DNA of 64,000 nucleotides from Hofstenia miamia (taxonomy: Eukaryota; Xenacoelomorpha; Acoela), in the NCBI GenBank assembly GCA_004352715.1, contig SCFE01000106.1, positions 415,349-479,348 on the forward strand, read 5' to 3'. The position numbers were made by a program, and so were the translations under genes. Of this stretch, positions 55,652 to 64,000 are shown in pieces. The notes below the pieces were generated by a model that saw only the letters and a list, made by a program, of their open reading frames with translations, ran no database searches and was not told where the DNA came from. Numbering within the stretch: position 1 is the first letter of the stretch; each line of letters starts with the position of its first letter.

Positions 55652-56520
55652 ATGACGACAATGGATAAACCAATCAAGCTGCCAGTCAGAAGAGTACCTG
55701 AGCAGCTAAAGGAAGAATACAACCGGATACTAGAAGAACTAATTGACAATAAGATCATCGGACCAAGCAAAAGCCCATACGCAGCACCTACCATGTTCGT
55801 GAAGCAGGAAACAAGTACTGACTATGCATTGATTTCCGCAAACTCAATGAAGTGACAAAGAAAGATTCATACCCTTTACTGTGAATAGAGGACATGCTCT
55901 ATGAAGCCAGCAAACATAAATATTTTATGACACTAGATCTATGCAAAGCCTACTGGCAAGTGAAAATGGAGGAGGAAGATATAGAGAAGACAGCATTCAT
56001 AACTCCATACGGACTGTACAAATGGATTTATATGGCGTTTGGACTCTGCAATGCACCAGCAACGTTCCAGAGATATATAACAAGGTACTTAAGAACAAGA
56101 CACATCAAATAGAGTTGACGCCTATATAGATGACATCATAGTCACAAGCGACACAGTCCAAGAAAACCTGGAAAAACTGGAAAGAACACTTACAATCTTA
56201 GAGAACGCGGGACTCTGGATTAACGGAAACAAATGTGACATCCTCAAAGAGAAAATAGTGTTCCTTGGAAGAACAATAGAAAAGGGAAGGATCTGCATGA
56301 AGGATAATGCCCGAGAAATGATCCGGAAAATAGAGAAGCCAAACAACAAAAAGGATATGCAGAGAATCATGGTATTTTTCAATTATTATGGAACCTTCAT
56401 CCTGAACATAGCTGGAAAAATGGCAAAGATGACTCGATTAATGAGGAAGGCAGTTCCATTTGTATGGACATGGGAAGAACAGGAGGAACTTGATAATATC
56501 AATACACCTGATTACAACTA
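55652..56520 (+). pseudogene. Reverse transcriptase of Gypsy-like copy 2
   Basis: MDKPIKLPVRRVPEQLKEEY, SPYAAPTMFVKQ, TGA before LCIDF (about 55819, same site as copy 1), second TGA in SYPLL-stop-IED (CGA in copy 1), FMTLDLCKAYWQVKM, YMAFGLCNAPATFQRY, a small deletion and frame change at about 56100, AYIDDIIV (about 56122-56145), FLGRTIEKGRIC, FFNYYGTFILN, PFVWTWEEQEELD. YIDD intact. About 25 codons near 56500 (ELAKLPSL region) are deleted relative to copy 3. Confidence 0.82.
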
Positions 56521-57180
56521 ACAATTTATATTAGATTGCAATGCAAGCAAGGTGGCAATTGGACCAACATTGGGCCAAATGAGAAACGGAAAAGAAGTGC
56601 CCATCCAGTTTTTCAGTCGCAAGCTACAGGCCAGCAAAGAGAACTACAGCTCCACTAAAGTCGAAATGCTCACGCTGATTGAAAGCATTAAAAAGTTTCG
56701 ACACTTCCTCATAGGAAGGGAGTTTGGAGTACAAACAGACAACAGCGGTCTGGCCTGGTTGAAAAAGTTTTCGGGAGACAAATCCGGGATAGTGTCTCAG
56801 TGGATTGAGTATCTAAATGAATTCACATTTACAATCAAACACAGAAAAGGCACATTACACAACAACGCGGATTTCTGGATATCACTCCCAGAGTATCAAA
56901 GAGATGCAACAAAGACTGATGGAGAAAAGAAACAATTTCAGTTCCTGCCACACACTGAATACGAGGGACTCCCGGAAATATATGTTGACAAAAAGGGTCA
57001 AGCAGTGCTACCAATACTAATAAGAGAGGAAATAACAGAACAGGAGATAGTGGACAAACAAAAAGAGGATATAGTCCTAAGTGAGATCATCAAGAAGATC
57101 AAAGAACCACGAACAACATTGTCCAAGATAACAGCAGGATACTACAAACATTACAAGTGGAAGATCAACAAGAATGGACT
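56521..57180 (+). pseudogene. RNase H and connection of Gypsy-like copy 2
   Basis: FILDCNASKVAIGPTLGQM, FFSRKLQASKENYSSTKVEM, QTDNSGLAWLKKF, TLHNNADFW, then KTDGEKKQFQFLPHTEYEG and the EEITEQEIVDKQKEDIVLSE helix. Glu and the later Asp positions are kept; the first catalytic position is Asn. The frame is open from 56552 through 57540. Confidence 0.8.
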
Positions 57181-57540
57181 GCTATATGTAGAAGCCGGAA
57201 ACAATCGAATTGCAATACCAGACTATTTTAAGAGGGAACTGATATGTAAGATCCACGAGAAGGGCCATTTGGGAATAACACAGACAGAGAAAACATTTAA
57301 TGCTCGTTTCATAACAACAGCCATCAGGAAAGTCGTGGAAGACATCATTAACAAATGTACCACATGCCTCCTAAACAATAAACAGCATTTCCCAACACAA
57401 CGAGCACCACTGGAAAAAATCATTGCGACGCAACCCAATGAGATAGTTCACATAGATCTTGAAATGCTATCAAAAGATTCCGAAGGCTACCAGTACCTAC
57501 TAGTCATGGTGGACAACTTCACCAAATATGCAAGGAGAGA
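57181..57540 (+). pseudogene. Integrase N-terminal part of Gypsy-like copy 2, truncated by deletion
   Basis: The HHCC domain is complete (KIHEKGHLG...KCTTC, H-x3-H and C-x2-C), followed by IVHIDLEM (first core Asp) and YQYLLVMVDNFTKYAR. At about 57535 the sequence jumps directly into ORF3 (GEIEMKLLICTPPET), so the core, C-terminal domain, RFKG linker and first two thirds of ORF3 (about 4 kb by comparison with copy 1) are deleted. The joint has short homology (aagga / aagagag). Confidence 0.82.
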
Positions 57541-58171
57541 TTGAAATGAAACTCCTCATCTGCACACCACCAGAGACTATTGCAATACCCATGGTCCTAC
57601 CATGTTGGAGAATACCGAAGGACATGAAAGTCGCGAAAACATTCTTACATGAGTACAAATCGTATGTGAACACTGAAAAGAAAGTGAAAGCCATAGTCGA
57701 CAGAGAAGATTACAAAAAATCGAAAGTGATATTGTTACAACAGAACAACAAAGAACGAGTCTACATCAAGGGCACAATAACACCGGATCAACTGTACACA
57801 CATGGGAAACCAATAAATGTACAACTACAAGACCTGAGAAACGAAATTGAAGAAAGAAATCCAAGAGCTATAATGCTATTCTCAGGAGTGAATGATATAA
57901 TTTGGACTGATATATGGGAGAAAAGATACCGCTACTATGACGTCACCAAAAGGGTCGAAATCATTACGATGATGAGATTAAATAAAAACGACCCCAATAC
58001 AATCACAGAGGAAGAAGTCAGAAACAACATTAGCTTTTTTTTACAAGGATGTGGTGAACACTTGAAGTTTAAGAAAAGTTTTCACGTTATTTTACCCTGA
58101 TAACCAGATTAGGGAAGACTTGGCACACACAAGTAGAGCTGACACACAGATTACTCTTATGATCGGCATCA
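57541..58171 (+). pseudogene. ORF3 C-terminal part, copy 2
   Basis: Starts EMKLLICTPPETIAIPMVLP after the deletion joint and carries WRIPKDMKVAKTFLHEYKSY, DQLYTHGKPINVQLQDLRNE, AIMLFSGVNDIIWTDIWEKR and NISFF; a one-base change near 58035 shifts to the frame reading TLIREDLAHTSRAD. Cut by the gap at 58172. Strongly conserved with the copy at 38411-39449. Confidence 0.72.
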
Positions 58172-59171
58172 NNNNNNNNNNNNNNNNNNNNNNNNNNNNN
58201 NNNNNNNNNNNNNNNNNNNNNNNNNNNNNNNNNNNNNNNNNNNNNNNNNNNNNNNNNNNNNNNNNNNNNNNNNNNNNNNNNNNNNNNNNNNNNNNNNNNN
58301 NNNNNNNNNNNNNNNNNNNNNNNNNNNNNNNNNNNNNNNNNNNNNNNNNNNNNNNNNNNNNNNNNNNNNNNNNNNNNNNNNNNNNNNNNNNNNNNNNNNN
58401 NNNNNNNNNNNNNNNNNNNNNNNNNNNNNNNNNNNNNNNNNNNNNNNNNNNNNNNNNNNNNNNNNNNNNNNNNNNNNNNNNNNNNNNNNNNNNNNNNNNN
58501 NNNNNNNNNNNNNNNNNNNNNNNNNNNNNNNNNNNNNNNNNNNNNNNNNNNNNNNNNNNNNNNNNNNNNNNNNNNNNNNNNNNNNNNNNNNNNNNNNNNN
58601 NNNNNNNNNNNNNNNNNNNNNNNNNNNNNNNNNNNNNNNNNNNNNNNNNNNNNNNNNNNNNNNNNNNNNNNNNNNNNNNNNNNNNNNNNNNNNNNNNNNN
58701 NNNNNNNNNNNNNNNNNNNNNNNNNNNNNNNNNNNNNNNNNNNNNNNNNNNNNNNNNNNNNNNNNNNNNNNNNNNNNNNNNNNNNNNNNNNNNNNNNNNN
58801 NNNNNNNNNNNNNNNNNNNNNNNNNNNNNNNNNNNNNNNNNNNNNNNNNNNNNNNNNNNNNNNNNNNNNNNNNNNNNNNNNNNNNNNNNNNNNNNNNNNN
58901 NNNNNNNNNNNNNNNNNNNNNNNNNNNNNNNNNNNNNNNNNNNNNNNNNNNNNNNNNNNNNNNNNNNNNNNNNNNNNNNNNNNNNNNNNNNNNNNNNNNN
59001 NNNNNNNNNNNNNNNNNNNNNNNNNNNNNNNNNNNNNNNNNNNNNNNNNNNNNNNNNNNNNNNNNNNNNNNNNNNNNNNNNNNNNNNNNNNNNNNNNNNN
59101 NNNNNNNNNNNNNNNNNNNNNNNNNNNNNNNNNNNNNNNNNNNNNNNNNNNNNNNNNNNNNNNNNNNNNNN
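58172..59171. other. Assembly gap, 1000 N
   Basis: Separates copy 2 (plus) from copy 3 (minus), tail to tail. Both lose their ORF3 ends and 3' LTRs here. Confidence 0.9.
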
Positions 59172-60404
59172 ACTCATGTAAGAATGTTTTCGTGACCTTA
59201 ACGTCCTTTGGTATTCTCCAACATGGTAGGACCATGGGTATTGCAATAGTCTCTGGTGGTGTGCAGATGAGGAGTTTTGTTTCAATCTCTCGTTCTATGT
59301 GCTGGTATGTGCCTCCTGTAGTCGACACTGTTGCTAACCCTATTGTGGCAGGGTAATTCATTTTCGCTTTGGGAATCGTATCCCAGAATGCCTGAGTTAG
59401 TCCTTTTCAACTTAGCTTTAACCGCAGTTCTTCTGTCATCTCTACTCTTGAAGTGATGCACTCAATGTCTATAGCGAGTTGGTTATATGGTTGTAATAGC
59501 TCTTCCAGTTCTGTTCATGTAAAAGCTTTGGTAAACATAAGTTTCATCATTGCTACGGTTTGTTGTTCTCAGATACACTGGAAGTTTCTTTCTTTTATGT
59601 CTTTTGACTCTTTTGTTATTTTGATTTCAACCAAGAACGCTTGTCATCTGTGTCAATCCACTCGATGGTCTTGGCTGGAATGATTTCTCCCCACTTTTCT
59701 ATGTTAATTCTGTCAATTGTTTGTTGTGTTTTGGGGGATAGCAATAATCTGGATGATGTCAATAGTTGTTCGTCCTCCAGCATTTCTGCTTGGCTGTTTG
59801 TGATCATTTCGCACACCTCTACCAGTTCAGTAATACCTCCTCTCTTCATCATTTCGGCGCTTCTGAGGATCTTAGTGAATGTGCATCACGGACTGTCTCT
59901 TTCATAGCATCTCATTTCATAGTCTAATATGTTCTGCACATTTTTCTGCGTTATTATATTTCGGATTTCTGCTGTGCTTGCCAGTTTTCTTTTTATGATC
60001 TTTTTTGTCGTGAGCTATGGCTGATTTTGAAGCTGTTTCATCCGTGTCTCAGATGTTGCTCCCCACATGTATTTCCTCATGGGCTCATCAAATATAGTGA
60101 TTTCACTGGGGCATATCCCCGTCTTATTAGCAATGCTTATCAATGATATTTTCCCCAGCAGATTTTCTTGCATGATTATTCTGCTTAGTATTTTCTCCAT
60201 TACTTGTACTGGTTTTTCAGTTCTGTTTGGTGATTCCAGTTTTCCAGTATGTCCCTTTAGCAACCAGTTCTTCGTCTGTGTATTGATTGGGGATATCGCG
60301 ATTTTGTATCTCTTTGCTTTTGTTAATCTGTGCTGGGTTTGTCGCAAGATCAGCAGTCTTAGTTCCACTTCTTCCATTGTAAAGATGGCTAATATCCATG
60401 CTGT
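59172..60404 (-). pseudogene. ORF3 middle and C-terminal part, copy 3
   Basis: Minus strand: MEEVELRLLILRQTQHRLTK, KTGICPSEITIFDEPMRKYM, a stop after KQLQNQP, MMKRGGITELVEVCEMITNS, LLSPKTQQTIDRINIEKWGE, a TGA in QCI-stop-EQQ (about 59572, shared with copy 1), AKMNYPATIGLATVS, YQHIEREIETKLLICTPPET. It retains the 10 bp missing from copy 1 near 59305. One site is TGG (Trp) where copy 1 has TGA. Bounded by gaps on both sides. Confidence 0.7.
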
Positions 60405-61117
60405 NNNNNNNNNNNNNNNNNNNNNNNNNNNNNNNNNNNNNNNNNNNNNNNNNNNNNNNNNNNNNNNNNNNNNNNNNNNNNNNNNNNNNNNNNNNNNNNN
60501 NNNNNNNNNNNNNNNNNNNNNNNNNNNNNNNNNNNNNNNNNNNNNNNNNNNNNNNNNNNNNNNNNNNNNNNNNNNNNNNNNNNNNNNNNNNNNNNNNNNN
60601 NNNNNNNNNNNNNNNNNNNNNNNNNNNNNNNNNNNNNNNNNNNNNNNNNNNNNNNNNNNNNNNNNNNNNNNNNNNNNNNNNNNNNNNNNNNNNNNNNNNN
60701 NNNNNNNNNNNNNNNNNNNNNNNNNNNNNNNNNNNNNNNNNNNNNNNNNNNNNNNNNNNNNNNNNNNNNNNNNNNNNNNNNNNNNNNNNNNNNNNNNNNN
60801 NNNNNNNNNNNNNNNNNNNNNNNNNNNNNNNNNNNNNNNNNNNNNNNNNNNNNNNNNNNNNNNNNNNNNNNNNNNNNNNNNNNNNNNNNNNNNNNNNNNN
60901 NNNNNNNNNNNNNNNNNNNNNNNNNNNNNNNNNNNNNNNNNNNNNNNNNNNNNNNNNNNNNNNNNNNNNNNNNNNNNNNNNNNNNNNNNNNNNNNNNNNN
61001 NNNNNNNNNNNNNNNNNNNNNNNNNNNNNNNNNNNNNNNNNNNNNNNNNNNNNNNNNNNNNNNNNNNNNNNNNNNNNNNNNNNNNNNNNNNNNNNNNNNN
61101 NNNNNNNNNNNNNNNNN
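60405..61117. other. Assembly gap, 713 N
   Basis: Hides the N-terminal part of ORF3 and most of the RFKG linker of copy 3; one motif (cccttgaatcagc, 61141) survives to its right. Confidence 0.9.
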
Positions 61118-62470
61118 GCTTTTTGTCCGTTTGTCTCTCTGCCCTTGAATCAGCCTTGAGGACTACTAGGACACTGTCTCACTCTACGTCATCTATTCGT
61201 CAGCTCTTCATTCTCGTCCCTTCTGCCTTTGATTTGACTTCTGGTTTGAGAACTTCTCCGTATTCTCCTCCTTCTGTTTGTTGTTGAGAGTCCCTCTGTC
61301 TGCTGGGCTCTGCACACTCTCATTTCCTTCTATTTTCCTAAATGCAGTTAGTAAATTTATATCCCATGTCTCAGGGTCATATATAGGTTTATTTCTCACT
61401 GCCCTCTGAGGTAGTATCCTTCTACTCAGTTCATCATCTGTGATTTCCAGTATGTATTCATCCTCGAATTCTTCTTTGTGTACACTATCTAAATCATACA
61501 TATCATATACAACCTTGTTGCCATTAATTCGGCATATTTTAAATTCAGCGTTGTCATCTATTTTTGTTTCTTTGATGTCCGCTGTTGCTCTCTTCAGATT
61601 TTGAAAATGTAAAAGTCTATTGTTGTCTAACATGTATTCGTTGTTCAGCAGTGTTTGTGTTATCGTGTGCAGGCTGGACCATACTGTTTTCAACTTCCGG
61701 ACTTGGTTTGTGTCGACTAGTTTAATCAGTGTGAACGCATATACCTTATCACCTACCTTATGTGCGTGACTGTAGATTTTTTTATTATAATTGCGTTGTT
61801 GTTTCACTGCTGACTTCTTAATGTTATGACACATCGTTTCGTGGATTCCAGTGATCTGATTCCTTAGTTGTTGTATGTATGCATTGTCCAACTTACTGCT
61901 GTAATTGGTATACTGCATTGATAGTGGGGTTGCCGCCTCTCTCCCAAACATGGCTTTGAATGGTGATACCCCAGTTGTTGCATGTACGGAGGTATTGTAG
62001 TAGTATTCAATCATTTCTATAACCTCTCTCCATTTATTTCCTCCTATTCGTGTTGTCACCACTCTAATCAGCTTAATCAATGTTCGGTTAAGTTGCTCCA
62101 CTGCTCCATTCGCCTGAGGATGATAGGCAGTTGTGCATTCGCTAGCAATTTCTAATAATTTTGCCATTTCTTGAAATAGTCCACTTTCAAACTGTGGCCC
62201 TTTGTCTGTTATAATCATCTCCATCAGTCCCAGTCTCAATATCCATTCTTTTAGAACTAGCTCAGCTGTAGTTTCTGCTGTGGTATTCCACATCAGGACC
62301 ATCCTTGCATATTTGATGAAGTTGTCCACCATGACTAGTAGGTACTGGTAGCCTTCAGAATCTTTTGATAGCATTTCAAGATCTATGTGAACTATCTCAT
62401 TTGGTTGCATCACAATGATTTTTTCCAGTGGCGCTCATTGTGTTGGAAAATGCTGTTTATTATTTAGGAG
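61118..62470 (-). pseudogene. Integrase of Gypsy-like copy 3
   Basis: About 400 codons open on the minus strand (62413-61208). DD35E triad intact: VHIDLEM, IITDKGPQFES, and Glu in NGAVEQLNRTL, with exactly 35 residues between the second Asp and the Glu. Then YYYNTSVHATTGVSPFKAMFG, the GDKVYAF and KLKTVWSSLHTI C-terminal region, and an acidic linker. Upstream, a deletion of about 46 bp with a GGC microhomology (at about 62472) removes the CX2C half of the HHCC finger and shifts the frame. So copies 1 and 3 lost opposite halves of the same finger. Confidence 0.85.
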
Positions 62471-64000
62471 GCTGTTGTTATGAAATGAGCATTAAATGTT
62501 TTCTCTGTCTGTGTTATTCCTAAGTGGCCCTTCTCGTGAATCTTACATATCAGCTCCCTCTTGAAATAGTCTGTGGTATTGCAATTCGATTGTTTCCAGC
62601 TTCAACATATAGCAGTCCATTCTTGTTGATCTTCCACTTGTAATGTTTGTAGTATCCTGCTGTTATCTTGGACAATGTTGTTCGTGGTTCTTTGATCTTC
62701 TTGATGATCTCACTTAGGACTATATCCTCTTTTTGTTTGTCCACTATCTCCTGTTCTGTTATTTCCTCTCTTATTAGTATTGGTAGCACTGCTTGGCCCT
62801 TTTTGTCAACATTTATTTCTGGTAGTCCCTCGTATTTGGTGTGTGGCAGGAACTGAAATTGTTTCTTTTCTCCATCAGTCTTTGTTGCATCTCTTTGATA
62901 CTCTGGGAGTGATATCCAGAAATCCGCGTTGTTGTGTAATGTGCCTTTTCTGTGTTTGATTGTAAATGTGAATTCATTTAGATACTCAATCCACCGAGAC
63001 ACTATCCCGGATTTGTCTCCCAAAAACTTTTTCAACCAGACCAGACCACTGTTGTCTGTTTATACTCTGAACTCCCTTCCTATGAGGAAGTGTTGAAACT
63101 TTTTAATGCTTTCAATCAGTGTGAGCATTTCGACTTTAGTGGAGCTGTAGTTCTCTTTGCTGGCCTGTAACTTGCGAGTGAAAAACTGGATGGGCACTTC
63201 TTTTCCATTTCTCATTTGTCCCAATGTTGCTCCAATTGCCACCTTGCTTGCATCGCAATCTAATATGAATTGTTCATTGTAGTCAGGTGAATTGAGGGAG
63301 GGTAATTTTGCGAGCTCTTCCTTAATGTTATCAAGTTCCTCCTGTTCTTCCCATGTCCATACAAATGGAACTGCCTTCCTCATTAATCGAGTCAGCTTTG
63401 CCGTTTTTCCAACTATGTTCGGGATGAAGGTTCCATAATAATTGAAAAATCCCATGATTCTCTGGATATCCTTTTTGTTGTTTGGCTTCTCTATTTTTTG
63501 GATCATTTCTCAGGCATTATCCTTCATGCAGATCCTTCCTTTTTCTATTGTTCTTCTGAGGAACACTATCTTCTCCTTGAGGATGTTGCATTTGTTTCCA
63601 TTGATCTGGAGTCCCGCATTCTCTAAGATTGTTAGTGTTCTTTCCAATTTTTCCAGGTGTTCTTGGACTGCATCGCTTGTGACTATGATGTAATCTATAT
63701 AGGCGTCAACTCCTTCCTCCATTTGATGTGTCTTGTTCTTAAGTACCTTCATTATATATCTCTGGAACATTGCTGGTGCATTGCAGAGTCTGAATGCCAT
63801 ATAAATCTATTTGTACAGTCCGTATGGAGTTATGAATGCTGTCTTCTCTATGTCTTCCTCCTCCATTTTCACTTGCCAATAGGCTTTGCATAGGTCTAGT
63901 GTCGTAAAATATTTATGTTTGCTGGCTTCATAGAGCATGTCCTCTATTTGCGTTAAGGGGTACAAATCTTTCTTTGTCACTTCATTGAGTTTGCGGAAAT
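62471..64000 (-). pseudogene. Reverse transcriptase and RNase H of Gypsy-like copy 3 (runs off the window)
   Basis: From the window edge: YPLTQIED, DLCKAYWQVKM, AFRLCNAPAMFQRY, AYIDYIIV at 63690-63713, FFNYYGTFIPN, PFVWTWEEQEELDNIKEELA, then RNase H FILDCDASKVAIGATLGQ, STKVEMLTLIES, TDNSGLVW (after a stop at about 63060), TLHNNADFW and the linker to 62550. The second Asp of the YxDD box is Tyr, which should abolish polymerase activity, while the RNase H first Asp (DCD), lost in copies 1 and 2, is intact. Confidence 0.82.

Overview
The window is repeat-dense, AT-rich eukaryotic DNA, and the gene content points to an invertebrate animal. Genes are split by introns with GT/AG signals. There are six runs of N (10671-10937, 18644-19643, 37799-38097, 53116-54115, 58172-59171, 60405-61117); three of these are exactly 1000 N and are probably placeholders of unknown size. 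I cannot name the species.

Region 1 (about 4.0-15.7 kb, + strand) holds the one host gene I recognise. It is a multi-exon Rubicon/Pacer-type autophagy regulator whose exons rebuild the cysteine-rich Rubicon-homology domain, with splice phases that agree at four of five junctions. Its introns carry a hAT-like element with a LINE fragment, a Tc1 relic and a 1.87-kb non-autonomous hAT element. A second non-autonomous hAT element lies at 17.9-18.6 kb.

Region 2 (21-31 kb) is a graveyard of decayed transposons, mostly on the minus strand: a LINE with a zinc-knuckle ORF1, a piggyBac relic split by an inversion, a mariner-type transposase with a 77-bp tandem duplication, a second LINE, and an L1-like reverse transcriptase.

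Region 3 (31-43 kb) is very AT-rich. A diverged segmental duplication is present: copy A at about 32.5-34.6 kb, and copy B at about 35.8-36.6 plus 41.7-43.0 kb. Between them is a fragment resembling a protein carried by Polinton/Maverick-like elements. Both copies carry a tRNA-like 73-75-nt fold. Copy B is split at a TTAA by piggyBac DNA, and copy A preserves the matching empty site. The piggyBac block holds a 2255-bp element with a nearly intact transposase, next to a second 5' end and a piece of LTR retroelement.

Region 4 (43-64 kb) is LTR-retroelement territory: a small internally deleted element at 43.4-44.9 kb, then three large degraded copies of one Ty3/Gypsy-like family. Copy 1 (53.1 to about 45.3 kb) is on the minus strand, copy 2 (54.1-58.2 kb) on the plus strand, and copy 3 (64.0-59.2 kb) on the minus strand. 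A further 3' fragment sits at 38.1-39.4 kb. Gene order is Gag zinc knuckle, protease, linker, reverse transcriptase, RNase H, integrase, and then an unusually long extension of about 1000 codons ('ORF3'). In copy 1 this extension is in the same frame as integrase. A short motif (CGATTCAAGGG, read as Arg-Phe-Lys-Gly) recurs between integrase and ORF3, between protease and reverse transcriptase, and in the LTR. ORF3 is the best candidate for something undescribed; its C-terminal part has a G-x-N-D motif in a context like an SGNH-hydrolase block but no catalytic serine. All copies are inactive: each lost different residues or segments, and most stops are TGA at sites that look like former CGA codons.
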